Source: Candidatus Kapaibacterium sp. (GTDB lineage: Bacteria > Bacteroidota > Ignavibacteria > Kapaibacteriales > NICIL-2). Taken from it: a stretch of DNA of 64,000 nt. The position numbers and the translations under genes were made by a program. Positions 7,252-16,875 of this stretch are shown here, in pieces. Location: the NCBI GenBank assembly GCA_026003475.1, contig BPHJ01000001.1, forward strand, positions 1,301,189-1,365,188, written 5' to 3'. Position 1 is the first letter of the stretch, and each line of letters begins with the position of its first letter. The notes beneath the pieces were generated by a model. That model worked only from the letters and a program-made list of their open reading frames with translations, had not been told where the DNA came from and did not search any database.

Positions 7252-10200
7252 GTGCGCAACCTTTGCTCGAACTTGTGCGCCATTGTTCTTTTGGTTGGGT
7301 GTGCGTATGCCCATCCTTCCGCGCTGTTGTTTCAGCATGGCTTTATCGAAGCACCCCCTGCCAGTCCGTACCGGTATCACGCACGGAGTGGCGCCCTCCA
7401 TCTCTACTGCCGTTCATCAGGCATCAGCCTTGTTGCTGCTCACGTGGCCGATACACTTGTCCGCGCACACCGTGTGGACCTGGATTTTGCAACCTGGCAA
7501 CCAACAATTACTGCCCACCAGCAACGGAGCGAGCAATATCACTTCACCAATGCAACAGCTCGTTATGATCTCCGTGCATTCGAGGTCGTACGATACGAGA
7601 ACGTTGCTCCAGGCGTTGACGTTTTCCTCCGCTGGAATCCAACGCAGGTCAAATACGACGTTGTTGTCCATCCGGGTGGGCAGCTCGACCAGTTCCGTTT
7701 CACCGTGCGTGGTGGACGCATCGAGCGAACCCGTGGTGGTGCTCTCCGCATCCGCTGCGGTACGGAAGAATTCCTCGATGCACCACCGGTGGCGTTCCAG
7801 GAATCCCCCGACGGAACACGCGTGCCGGTGATGGTGGAGTACGCCATCCTCAGCGATACAGTGTTCGGTTACCGCATCTATGGCGCCTTCGATGCGCGCC
7901 GAGAAGTGGTGATTGATCCAGCAATTGTTTGGTCCACGTACCTGGGTGGGTCACAGGAAGATGCAGCCAATGATATTGCCACCGATGGAGCTGGCACTAT
8001 CTACGTGGCGGGCAACACACGGAGCATTGATTTCCCGCTGCGTGGCGCAACGTTCAATCGCGGACGTCAAAACATGGTCATCGCAAAGTTCACTGCCAAT
8101 GGCCAGCATCTGTGGTCAACATATTTCGGAGGTGAACAAGATGAGGTTGCAAAAGCAATTGTCGTCGATCCCCGCAGCGGTATGCTCTACGTTGGCGGCT
8201 GGTCGAGCAGTCCATCGGTGATTCTCGACCAACCCTACCCGAATCGAGCTGGTGGTGCATTCGATGCGGTGGTATTAGCATTCAGCAGCACCGACGGCAC
8301 CTTCGTTCGCGGCACATTCCTCGGCGGCAGTCGGGAGGAACTCATCAACGCTCTGGCAGTGCGCCAAGATGGAAGCCTCATCGCCGTCGGACGAAGCAAC
8401 AGCAACGACTTCCCGGTCGCGCAAGCCCAGCAAGCAACACTTGCAGGCGACAACGATATCACAATCACGGCATTGTCGCTGCCGACGCTCCAGGTGCTCT
8501 GGTCAACGTACTACGGTGGCAGTGCTTTCGACGAAGCCTACGGTGTGGCGGTTAGTCCCGGTGGCAGCGTGTTTGTAACGGGTGTTACCGTCAGCGCTGA
8601 TTTCCCGACAGCCAATGCATATCAAGGTCGCCCGCCGATGCTCGATAACGCCTTCGTCCTTGCACTCAACAGTTCTGGACGTCGCACCTGGGCAACATAC
8701 CTCGGCGGCAACGACTATGACTTAGGCAACCGTCTGGTGTATTGGAACGGCTTGCTCTTCGTTGCAGGCACGACCTCCAGCGCAGATTTTCCGATCCAAG
8801 GTGATAGCATCGCCCAACGCAGCAAAAGCGGCTTCAATGACGCATTCCTGACATGCATGAGCGAGAGCGGTACGCTCCAGTGGTCAACATACTGGGGTGG
8901 GCAACTGGCAGAGTCCGGTTTTGGTGTAGCTGCGCTCAGCGATGGACAGATTCTGCTGGCTGGCAGTACATCCTCGCCTGATTTTCCTCGTCGGCGAAGT
9001 ATCCTTACAACTGCACGCGGCGGAGACGACATCTTTGTCGCACTCTTTCGCGATGGGAGCAATCGCTGGTCAGCAACGTTCGGTGGCTCCGCCGATGACA
9101 TCCTCTACGCAGTTGCGGTGCTCCCATCGGGTGATATTGTGGGCACCGGCGAAACCCGCAGTCGCGATGTTGAGCCGCTTGTTGCTCCGCAGTACACTCC
9201 GAGCACATCCCCATCGAATCGCACCGACTGTTTCCTGTTCCGCCTGTGCACGTTCACTCCGTCCATCGTTGCGTCATCACCACGGCGGGTCCTGTGCAAC
9301 GGTGAAAGCCTTGAACTCTGGGCAAGCGACTCCGCAGCAATGGCAACAATCCTCTGGAGCACCGGCGATACCCAACATCGGATCACTGTTCGTACAGCAG
9401 GAGAGTATTGGTTCACCGCCATATCCAATAGTGGATGTACTGTTTCAAGCGACACCGTCCGCATTGCCATTGTCAACAACGAACCTGTCTTGCTCGACAC
9501 CATCGCACCTCGTCGCACATTGCAGCTTTGCGAGGGTGAGCGCGTTGGGTTCACTCTCCGGGGACGATACCGCAGTCATGCCTGGTTCGATGAACGTGGC
9601 GAACTGATCACTACTGATGATACCCTCTGGGTAACGACAGCCGGCCGATACCATACCATCGTCGAAGACACCAATGGATGCGTGCTCCAATCAGCTCCAC
9701 AGCGAGTGGAAGTTATTGGACGACCTGCACTGCGATACCTGCACCGGATTGGTGCGCAATTACTACCGGTTCCTTCTGACACTATCACAGCGTGCATGGG
9801 CACTGCGATCGCAGTGGACATCGAACGTCCAGCAGCAGCGCAGTGTCTCTGGTCGGATGGGGTCACAACCTGTCAACGGGTGTTCACTGCCCCAGCTCGA
9901 GTGAATGCAGCCGTCACGGACTCGCTGGGCTGTCGCTGGGTGATGTCCGATCTGGTTGTCCGTTTCGAGGAACGAATCACACCGACACTGCAAGCTCCCG
10001 ACACGGTCTGCATGGGAACAGCATTCACCGCTCGCAGTAGCGGACAGGCGCGCTGGGAAGTTTCCACCGGCATGAGGATAACCAATGCCGATCCAGATAG
10101 CGCAACCGTGACGCTTGTGGCCTCTGCAAGCGGGACGTACCGGCTTCGCACGTGGATAGGCAACGCCTGTAGCGACACACTCCAACAGCTCGTTACTATT

Positions 10201-11421
10201 GTTGCACCGCCGCGCATTCGTATTCGCCCCTCGCAGCTATGGCTCTGCCCAGGGCAACAAGCTATCCTCACAGCTCCAAGCGGCTTTGTTTCCTATCGCT
10301 GGAACCAAGCTCTCGGTGACTCGGTGCTCATCGTCTCCGACTCTGGATGGTATCAGCTCGAAGTGCGCGATCGTTTTGGATGCATCGCGGTTGACTCGAT
10401 CTACTTGGGACGACGCCAGCCCCTTACCACGACGACTGTGACCGTGGATTTTGGTGCGCTCCAGGTCGGGCAATCATCGTCACAGAGCATCGCACTGGTC
10501 AACAGTGCAGATACTGCGGCCTCTACAGCGCTTGTTTTCCGTGCAGGCACCGCCTTTACAGCTCAGCCATCCTCAGCGGAAATCCCACCGAGCCAAACCC
10601 TTGATGTTGTCATCACCTTCCGTCCAAGCAGTGAAGGTCAATTCCAAGACACGCTCATCATCGTGCAAATGACACCCTGTGCAGAAACGCTCCGGATTGT
10701 CGTGACCGGTCGAGCAACAAGAAGCAATCCCCAGCCAATCTCGGTCACGTTCGACATTGAGGATGTGGATGTTTCGCCCCTGGACCAACAAGTTTTGATT
10801 CCGCTCTATGCTTGGAGTGCCAGTGCCAGTCGGATTGACACGCTCTGGCTCGACCTGAGCTACAATCCCACGATGCTCATGCCTGTGGACATTCTTCCTG
10901 GTCGAATCGAGCCGCTTCCTCCTATCGGCGACCGCGCAGTGGTGCGGGCAGCAATTCCACTGGACACCCTCCCGCCCCAACCGCGAACGGTTGCAATTGC
11001 AATCCTCCGGGCCACGGTCCTTCTTGGCGACCGAGAAGAGGACAGTATTCTGCTCGAACGCGCAACCGCCAGACAACCACTCCTCTACGAGCCAGCCGAT
11101 GGCAGAGTGCGCTACACCAATCTTTGTCGCATTGGTGGTGTGCGCCTACTTGGGCGCAGTACGCCCACAGTCCTCCTGCACGTAGCACCGAACCCGGCCG
11201 ATGGTGATGCTATCGCGCTGGCAACTGCCGTGGATAATGGCCCGGCATGCCTTGAGCTTTTCGCAAGTAATGGGCAAATGGTCTGGCAGCTCCAATTTGC
11301 AGCAAAAGCAGGCACCACCTACGCTGCGCCATTGCCATTGGTTGGGGCGGGCACGTACTTCCTCCGTTTCCGGACTGCCTCGGGATGGACAACGTGGACC
11401 CCGCTTATCGTCCTGCGCTGA
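7252..11421 (+). CDS. large secreted T9SS cargo: DUF7948-like domain, SBBP repeats, Ig/PKD-like and anchor-D domains, C-terminal sorting domain
   Basis: A 1389-aa exported protein. Order: signal peptide (residues 1-22, ending CAYAH), a ~200-aa DUF7948-like N-terminal domain, about seven SBBP beta-propeller repeats (from residue ~225, each with W-S-T-Y-x-G-G and A/S-DFP motifs), several ~80-aa Ig/PKD-like repeats with CNGE/GC pairs, a choice-of-anchor-D/ASPM-like domain near residue 1065, a cohesin-like module, and a T9SS type A sorting domain beginning at VAPNP near residue 1307. The start is a GTG at 7252 directly before the signal peptide; a GTG at 7243 is an alternative. Such proteins are exported by T9SS and attached to or released from the cell surface; the ligand is unknown. 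Confidence 0.87.
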   Translation: MRNLCSNLCAIVLLVGCAYAHPSALLFQHGFIEAPPASPYRYHARSGALHLYCRSSGISLVAAHVADTLVRAHRVDLDFATWQPTITAHQQRSEQYHFTNATARYDLRAFEVVRYENVAPGVDVFLRWNPTQVKYDVVVHPGGQLDQFRFTVRGGRIERTRGGALRIRCGTEEFLDAPPVAFQESPDGTRVPVMVEYAILSDTVFGYRIYGAFDARREVVIDPAIVWSTYLGGSQEDAANDIATDGAGTIYVAGNTRSIDFPLRGATFNRGRQNMVIAKFTANGQHLWSTYFGGEQDEVAKAIVVDPRSGMLYVGGWSSSPSVILDQPYPNRAGGAFDAVVLAFSSTDGTFVRGTFLGGSREELINALAVRQDGSLIAVGRSNSNDFPVAQAQQATLAGDNDITITALSLPTLQVLWSTYYGGSAFDEAYGVAVSPGGSVFVTGVTVSADFPTANAYQGRPPMLDNAFVLALNSSGRRTWATYLGGNDYDLGNRLVYWNGLLFVAGTTSSADFPIQGDSIAQRSKSGFNDAFLTCMSESGTLQWSTYWGGQLAESGFGVAALSDGQILLAGSTSSPDFPRRRSILTTARGGDDIFVALFRDGSNRWSATFGGSADDILYAVAVLPSGDIVGTGETRSRDVEPLVAPQYTPSTSPSNRTDCFLFRLCTFTPSIVASSPRRVLCNGESLELWASDSAAMATILWSTGDTQHRITVRTAGEYWFTAISNSGCTVSSDTVRIAIVNNEPVLLDTIAPRRTLQLCEGERVGFTLRGRYRSHAWFDERGELITTDDTLWVTTAGRYHTIVEDTNGCVLQSAPQRVEVIGRPALRYLHRIGAQLLPVPSDTITACMGTAIAVDIERPAAAQCLWSDGVTTCQRVFTAPARVNAAVTDSLGCRWVMSDLVVRFEERITPTLQAPDTVCMGTAFTARSSGQARWEVSTGMRITNADPDSATVTLVASASGTYRLRTWIGNACSDTLQQLVTIVAPPRIRIRPSQLWLCPGQQAILTAPSGFVSYRWNQALGDSVLIVSDSGWYQLEVRDRFGCIAVDSIYLGRRQPLTTTTVTVDFGALQVGQSSSQSIALVNSADTAASTALVFRAGTAFTAQPSSAEIPPSQTLDVVITFRPSSEGQFQDTLIIVQMTPCAETLRIVVTGRATRSNPQPISVTFDIEDVDVSPLDQQVLIPLYAWSASASRIDTLWLDLSYNPTMLMPVDILPGRIEPLPPIGDRAVVRAAIPLDTLPPQPRTVAIAILRATVLLGDREEDSILLERATARQPLLYEPADGRVRYTNLCRIGGVRLLGRSTPTVLLHVAPNPADGDAIALATAVDNGPACLELFASNGQMVWQLQFAAKAGTTYAAPLPLVGAGTYFLRFRTASGWTTWTPLIVLR
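7915..9190 (+). repeat. tandem SBBP repeats within the 1389-aa T9SS cargo gene
   Basis: About seven imperfect coding repeats of 150-200 nt. Each encodes a W-S-T-Y-[LFYW]-G-G start, a glycine/alanine blade strand and a closing [SD]-x-DFP turn. At DNA level the units keep a tggtcaac/gtact core but are diverged, so this is an old beta-propeller array rather than recent slippage. Confidence 0.75.
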
Positions 11422-11474
11422 CAATACCAGGCCGGTGATTGCGTTTGTAGCACCGGCACATTTCCGCTGATTGC

Positions 11475-12647
11475 ATGCTCCATCGAACACACCGTTTTCT
11501 ACTCAGACTCTTTTTCTTCTCAACGCTTACCATCACTCCTGCGCTCGGACAATGGGCGCTCCTCCGCACCGATGCTGATAGCCTTATCCGCATCGGGCGC
11601 GACCACATCTACGGTGCGCGGTTCGACCAAGCTCGGCAGGTCTTTGCTCAGGTGATCGAGCGATACCCGCACCATCCTGCAGGCTATTTCCTCGACGCCA
11701 TGATTGAATGGTGGCAAATGCAACTGGACCGACGCAATAGTGCACGCTACGAGGCGACCTTCCTGGCAAAGATTGACCGCGTGCTGGCCGTTTGCGACTC
11801 GATTCTGGAGCACAACCCCTACGACATTGCCGGACTCTTTTTCAAAGGTGGTGCGCTCGGCTATCGAGGGCGATACTATGCCACCGTCCAAAGTTGGCTC
11901 AAAGCAGCCAACGACGGCAGACTCGCCCTCGATATCTTGATCAAATGCAACCAACTAGCGCCAAGCAACCACGACATCATGCTCGGCACGGGCATCTACA
12001 ACTACTACGCTGCCGCCCTGCCGGAAAAGTACCCCGTTCTCAAACCCATTATGGTCTTCCTACCCAGCGGCGACAAACGTATCGGCATTCTCCAATTAGA
12101 AGCTGCTGCGCGCAATGCAACCTATGCCGACATCGAGGCGAAGGTGCTCCTCCAGCAGGTCTACGGCGCACAGTTTGAGAACCAACCCCACGACTACCTT
12201 CGCATAAGTCAGGAACTCTACGAACGCTATCCGACCAATCCCCTCTTCCATCGTCGGTATGCGGTCGCACTCTTGCAGGTGGGTAATTACGACAGCAGCA
12301 TCGCCCACTGGCACCGCATCCTGGATGCCTACCGCGCAAAAGCGCCCTACTACGACGCCTATGCAGCGCGTGAGGCGCTCTACTACATCGGCTGGCATTT
12401 GTTCATAAGTGGCAAGTACGACCAGGCCCTTGCCTACTTCTACAAGTGCGACGAAGCCTGCCGCCTACTCGACGAGGATCCCTCGGGATTCATGGTCAAG
12501 CTCAATCTCTACGTTGGGAAAATCTACGACCTCCAGGGCAAACGCGACTTGGCCATCATGCAGTACAAAAAAGTGCTCCGTTGGCAGGACGTGCAAAATG
12601 CCCACGCCGAAGCAGAACAGTACCTGAAAACCCCGTACTCGAAGTAA
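11475..12647 (+). CDS. exported TPR-repeat protein
   Basis: A 390-aa protein with a signal peptide (residues 1-25, ending ALGQW) followed by helical repeats. TPR-like units are visible around residues 45-75 (YGARFDQARQVFAQVIERYP), 260-295 (YAVALLQVGNYDSSIAHWHRI) and 330-385 (SGKYDQALAYFYKC and later DLAIMQYKKVL). The central region with an NHDIMLGTGIYNYYAAALP stretch is conserved-looking but not assignable. It follows the T9SS cargo gene by 53 bp on the same strand and precedes lon by 55 bp. Probably a periplasmic or outer-membrane-associated scaffold; no enzymatic motif is seen. Confidence 0.72.
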   Translation: MLHRTHRFLLRLFFFSTLTITPALGQWALLRTDADSLIRIGRDHIYGARFDQARQVFAQVIERYPHHPAGYFLDAMIEWWQMQLDRRNSARYEATFLAKIDRVLAVCDSILEHNPYDIAGLFFKGGALGYRGRYYATVQSWLKAANDGRLALDILIKCNQLAPSNHDIMLGTGIYNYYAAALPEKYPVLKPIMVFLPSGDKRIGILQLEAAARNATYADIEAKVLLQQVYGAQFENQPHDYLRISQELYERYPTNPLFHRRYAVALLQVGNYDSSIAHWHRILDAYRAKAPYYDAYAAREALYYIGWHLFISGKYDQALAYFYKCDEACRLLDEDPSGFMVKLNLYVGKIYDLQGKRDLAIMQYKKVLRWQDVQNAHAEAEQYLKTPYSK

Positions 12648-12702
12648 TATCCCGACGCGCCGTTCGTCGCACAAGCACTCCTCGTGTTACCACGATTGAA
12701 TT

Positions 12703-15162
12703 ATGACCATGCCCAAAACAAAAGCAGAACAACAGTGGATTGTCCCTGTTCTCCCCCTGCGGGAGGAGGTCCTACTCCCGACGCAAAAAATCTGGACGAT
12801 GGTCGGGCGTCCGACCTCGATTGCTGCCGTCGAGTATGCGTTGCAGCACGACCAGGTCATCGCTGTGGTGATGCAGCGTCATGATACCGATACACCGACC
12901 TTCGACGATCTGCATTCGGTTGGGACAATCGCGCGCATTCAAGCTGCCGCACACATGCCCAATGGATTGCTGCGCGTCAAACTCTCCGGCACAGAGCGTA
13001 TCCGCATCGCTCCTCGCAAAAGCTCGCATCCGTTCCTGATGGTTACGGCAACGACCTATGCCCAGAAGGGTAAATTCACCAATCGCGAGCACGCCAAGCT
13101 TTTCGATTGGTTCAACGAACGTTTCAAGGACGTGGACCCAGAACACAAGGGGCGCGTCCGCAATGGTGTGCTCATGACAAACATCCTCCACAGCGTGTAC
13201 CCTCTGCTCTACGAGTGGACAGGAGAATTCCCCGATCGCATTCAGGCGATTCTCGAAATTGAAAGCTTGAAGGATCAGCTGGCACAGGCAATCACTCTGC
13301 ACGAGGAAATCGCCGCACGGCTTCACGTCGAAGAAGAAGTTATCGAAAAAGTCACTTCCACGCTCCACAACACGCAGCGCCAGCACTTCATTCGGGAGCA
13401 AATCCGCGCCCTCCAAAAAGAGCTTGGCGAAGACGAAGAATCGCTCCACTCTGGCGACATCGAGAAGTTTCGCCAGCGGATCGAAGAGGCCGGGATGCCC
13501 GCTCTTGTGCGCGATCGCGCCCTCGAAGAACTCGAGCGCTTGCGGAAAACATTTCCCCTCTCGCCAGAATACGGTGTGACACGCACCTATCTGGAGTGGC
13601 TGACAGACTTGCCGTGGTCGGTCCGCTCCGAAGACAACCTGGACGTTACCGCAGTCCGTGAGGTCCTCGACGCCGACCACTACGACCTGGAAAAACCAAA
13701 AGCCCGCATCCTTGAGTACATTTCCGTCCTGAATCTGACCGGCTCGATGCGGGGACAAATTCTCTGTTTTGTTGGTCCGCCGGGCGTTGGCAAAACCTCG
13801 CTTGCATCGTCCATCGCACGTGCCTTGGGACGGCGCTTTGTTCGCATCTCCCTCGGCGGTGTGCGGGACGAAGCAGAAATTCGCGGACATCGGCGGACAT
13901 ACATCGGCGCAATGCCCGGCAAGATCATCCAAGCGATGAAACGCGCCGGCACGATCAACCCCGTCATTCTGCTCGACGAAGTGGATAAGCTTGGCACCGA
14001 TTTCCGCGGTGATCCAGCCGCAGCGCTTCTGGAAGTGCTCGACCCTGAACAAAACCGCGCCTTCAACGACCACTTCCTCGAAGTGGATTACGACCTGTCG
14101 CAGGTGCTCTTCATCGCAACCGCCAACGTGATCTACGACATTCCCCCGCCTCTGCTCGATCGGATGGAAATCATCGAAATCCCATCCTACCTCGACGGCG
14201 ATAAGCTCGAAATCGCCAAACGCCACATCATCCCCAAGCAAATCGCTCAGATGGGACTTGAGGATCTCGACATCAGCTTTACCGACGAAGCTATCGTTAC
14301 CATCATTCGAGAATACACTCGCGAAGCTGGCGTCCGGAATTTGGAACGAGAAATCAGCCGCATCCTGCGGAAAATTGCTCAACAGGTAGTCGAGCGTTTC
14401 AGCGCTAAGGCGAACAAGCCTACATCATCGGTGCGTTCGCTACCGACCTTCCGGCGCTTTGTCCGAACGCACCACTTCATCATTGACACGGCAATGGTTC
14501 GCCAGTTGCTCAAAGCACCGCGCTTTCGAAGCTCCGCAACCGATCACAGCGATCGCATCGGCGTTGCCGTCGGATTGGCGTGGACGAGCACCGGAGGTGA
14601 CCTGCTCCCTGTCGAAGTCACCATCATGCCAGGAACGGAGAAACTTCTCCTGACTGGTAAGCTCGGTGAAGTGATGAAAGAATCTGCTCATGCAGCACTA
14701 TCGTATGTGCGCAGCAATGCAGCACTCTTTGGCATCCCGGAAAACTTTGCTACCGGCAAGGACATCCACATCCACGTGCCCGAAGGTGCGATCCCTAAAG
14801 ATGGGCCAAGCGCGGGAATTACCATGACCATTGCGTTGATCTCTGCCGCACGAGGCATTCCCGTCCGAGGTGACGTAGCGATGACGGGCGAGGTCACCCT
14901 CCGCGGCATGGTGTTGCCTGTTGGTGGGCTCAATGAAAAACTCCTGGCAGCCAAGCGGCATGGGATTACCCACGTCATCGTCCCAACCGACAACCGCAGC
15001 GACATCGAGGAATTGCCCTCCCACCTAACCGGAGACATGACCATCTGGTACATCAGCAGCATCCAAGAGGCATTGCCGCTGGTATTCCGTTCGTCGCTGA
15101 CTTCCGAAAGCAATGGAACAGCAGCCGTCACCACAACGACGACCGGCCATGCAGCGCGGTAG
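12703..15162 (+). CDS. lon: ATP-dependent Lon protease
   Basis: Cytoplasmic AAA+ serine protease degrading misfolded and regulatory proteins. The 819-aa length fits LonA. The N-terminal substrate-binding domain starts with VPVLPLREEVLLP. The AAA+ module has Walker A GPPGVGKT with K364, and Walker B ILLDEVDK near residue 427. The protease domain has catalytic S703 in PKDGPSAG and K746 in GGLNEKLL, 43 residues apart as in characterised Lon enzymes. The first ATG at 12703 is used; the second Met, two codons on, is also possible. The C-terminal tail is rich in threonine. The stop overlaps the following lipoprotein gene by 14 nt. Confidence 0.97.
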   Translation: MTMPKTKAEQQWIVPVLPLREEVLLPTQKIWTMVGRPTSIAAVEYALQHDQVIAVVMQRHDTDTPTFDDLHSVGTIARIQAAAHMPNGLLRVKLSGTERIRIAPRKSSHPFLMVTATTYAQKGKFTNREHAKLFDWFNERFKDVDPEHKGRVRNGVLMTNILHSVYPLLYEWTGEFPDRIQAILEIESLKDQLAQAITLHEEIAARLHVEEEVIEKVTSTLHNTQRQHFIREQIRALQKELGEDEESLHSGDIEKFRQRIEEAGMPALVRDRALEELERLRKTFPLSPEYGVTRTYLEWLTDLPWSVRSEDNLDVTAVREVLDADHYDLEKPKARILEYISVLNLTGSMRGQILCFVGPPGVGKTSLASSIARALGRRFVRISLGGVRDEAEIRGHRRTYIGAMPGKIIQAMKRAGTINPVILLDEVDKLGTDFRGDPAAALLEVLDPEQNRAFNDHFLEVDYDLSQVLFIATANVIYDIPPPLLDRMEIIEIPSYLDGDKLEIAKRHIIPKQIAQMGLEDLDISFTDEAIVTIIREYTREAGVRNLEREISRILRKIAQQVVERFSAKANKPTSSVRSLPTFRRFVRTHHFIIDTAMVRQLLKAPRFRSSATDHSDRIGVAVGLAWTSTGGDLLPVEVTIMPGTEKLLLTGKLGEVMKESAHAALSYVRSNAALFGIPENFATGKDIHIHVPEGAIPKDGPSAGITMTIALISAARGIPVRGDVAMTGEVTLRGMVLPVGGLNEKLLAAKRHGITHVIVPTDNRSDIEELPSHLTGDMTIWYISSIQEALPLVFRSSLTSESNGTAAVTTTTTGHAAR

Positions 15163-15442
15163 GATTATCGCCCTCGGGTTTATGGTATTTGCTCTGGCAA
15201 ATTGCAATCAGCAGGATGAGCGTTTTCTCGATACCTACACCGACATCCTGATCATCCGCATGAGCGAATCAGACTCCACGGCAGCACAGCGCAAAGTTGC
15301 CGCTGCATTGGCACAGCATGGATACAGCGAGGCAGATTTCCGGCGGGAGTTTTTCGATCGAGCACGGGAGCCTGAGAACTTGCGCGTGTTGATAGACTCT
15401 GCGCGAGCTCGGGCTCTGCGTCAGGTAGCTGCTCAGAAGTGA
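15149..15442 (+). CDS. small lipoprotein of unknown function
   Basis: A 97-aa protein with a lipoprotein signal peptide: MQRGRIIALGFMVFALANC, lipobox LANC, Cys19. The mature part is about 79 aa, charged and helical (DERFLDTYTDILIIRMSE, then two helices with an ADFRREFF centre). The ATG at 15149 is chosen because it precedes the signal peptide; it overlaps lon by 14 nt. The 3' end overlaps the convergent DUF5723 gene by 10 nt. The short helical layout resembles small DUF4296-type lipoproteins of Bacteroidota, but the match is not firm. Confidence 0.68.
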   Translation: MQRGRIIALGFMVFALANCNQQDERFLDTYTDILIIRMSESDSTAAQRKVAAALAQHGYSEADFRREFFDRAREPENLRVLIDSARARALRQVAAQK

Positions 15443-16875
15443 AAGCGCGCAAGTGCAACCGCAGCGGATAGGACCGGACGCTTCGGCAGGATCAATGACG
15501 CCACATCTTGCGACGAAATGCCAAGTTCCCAGCGTCCATCCCAGAGCGAAAGCTGGATTGCAAGCGGAAGCGCCCAGCCGGCAATCGTCCCCAGACGGAT
15601 CCCAGCACTGACGATCAGCTGCGCATTGATCCAATAGCGCGTGCCAAGGGTTACGTAGAACGGCGGCGCGCCGGGTGCTGTTGGTTCCAGCGGGATAGTA
15701 GCCTCGACTCCAATATCGCGCTCAATCCCGATAGCGCGGCTCAGCGCCAATCGCAATCTCGTCGGCAGTTGCCGCCGCACACCCCGAAGACCCGACCACT
15801 TGAAATACCCGCCCTCGCCAGTGATGTTCTGCGCTTCGGCAAAGATGTTGAAGCTCGAAAATCCCGTCGTAATCATCCCATTGAGCACAGTATCGAGAAC
15901 GGTAAACACATTGCCATCCCAATACACCGACCCAATATCGAGCATTGCCAGCGCTGCACGCCAGGTGTTATGGAGCTCCACCGTAAAGCCAACATCGGCG
16001 CCATACCCGCTCCCGACAGGTAGAAGCCCGCTACCAGGTCGTAGTGATGGTGTCGTCGCTTTGCCGTAGTTGACGTTGAAATAGGGTGAGATTGCCGAGT
16101 ATGCGGTAATCGTGCGATTGTCAATGCGTCCATCGAGCAGAATATACCCCTCGATCAAGCGCAGAGTAACACCACCATAGAGCTGAAGGCCAGACCCGCT
16201 AACCAGCCGCACACCGTAACCGATGGCATAGTCTCGCAACCAACTCATCGTGATTCGGCTTGAATCGAACAGTTCCGAATACCGTTTCGGTTGGCGTGCA
16301 TAGCCTACTGTGTCGCCTTGCCAGTTGAGTGCCGTGGAATCGAAGTAGGAATCGAGTCTACCTAAGAATGCAATCCGCGACAGCACTGAGTTCAAGCGGA
16401 ATTCCGCACTCATGCGGTCGCGTACGCTGAGAGCAATGCCGCCCCAACCGGAGCTTTGGTACGCAACGCCCAGCAGCAGTGCGTCAATGTTGAAGGCGAT
16501 CCCACGACCAGCAAATTGATTGGCAAGTTGGCGCTTGTCCTCCAGGGAAAATCGCTCGGTACCCACTTGCAGCACGATCGAGCGAAGTTGATCGGTACGC
16601 AGCGCATCCGACGCGATGCTGGCGCCCAACTCGCCGGCACCAATACTCCAATGGCGCTGGGTGATGTATTCACCGTATTCCATCGGCGAGCCAAGCGTGA
16701 AGGTAATCGTCTCCGGCACAAAACCAAGGTTAGCAGGATTGCACCAGAGCGCTTGGTAGTCACTGGTAAACAGCGGTGCCAGCACTACCGCGCCGGACCG
16801 TGGCGAATCGCTCAGCTCAACTTGCCCATAGCAAACAACGCTTAGACCAATCCATGCCACAAGTACACGCATCAT
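15433..16875 (-). CDS. DUF5723-like outer-membrane beta-barrel protein
   Basis: A 480-aa exported protein: signal peptide at residues 1-17 (ending CYGQ), then a long series of amphipathic beta strands ending in a terminal phenylalanine (ALARFHF), typical of outer-membrane barrels. Early residues QALWCNPANLGF match the NPA(N/S)-type motif seen in DUF5723 and PorV/FadL-like proteins. It is last in the XerC-Gfo/Idh operon; its ATG overlaps the oxidoreductase stop (ATGA). The ligand or role is unknown; DUF5723 proteins are common in T9SS-containing phyla. Confidence 0.78.
   Translation of the reverse strand: MMRVLVAWIGLSVVCYGQVELSDSPRSGAVVLAPLFTSDYQALWCNPANLGFVPETITFTLGSPMEYGEYITQRHWSIGAGELGASIASDALRTDQLRSIVLQVGTERFSLEDKRQLANQFAGRGIAFNIDALLLGVAYQSSGWGGIALSVRDRMSAEFRLNSVLSRIAFLGRLDSYFDSTALNWQGDTVGYARQPKRYSELFDSSRITMSWLRDYAIGYGVRLVSGSGLQLYGGVTLRLIEGYILLDGRIDNRTITAYSAISPYFNVNYGKATTPSLRPGSGLLPVGSGYGADVGFTVELHNTWRAALAMLDIGSVYWDGNVFTVLDTVLNGMITTGFSSFNIFAEAQNITGEGGYFKWSGLRGVRRQLPTRLRLALSRAIGIERDIGVEATIPLEPTAPGAPPFYVTLGTRYWINAQLIVSAGIRLGTIAGWALPLAIQLSLWDGRWELGISSQDVASLILPKRPVLSAAVALARFHF

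Noticed and set aside
12772-14382. 536-codon open frame on the minus strand opposite lon
   Set aside because: It is exactly antisense to a fully conserved Lon protease; the protein has no recognisable domain and arises from codon bias.
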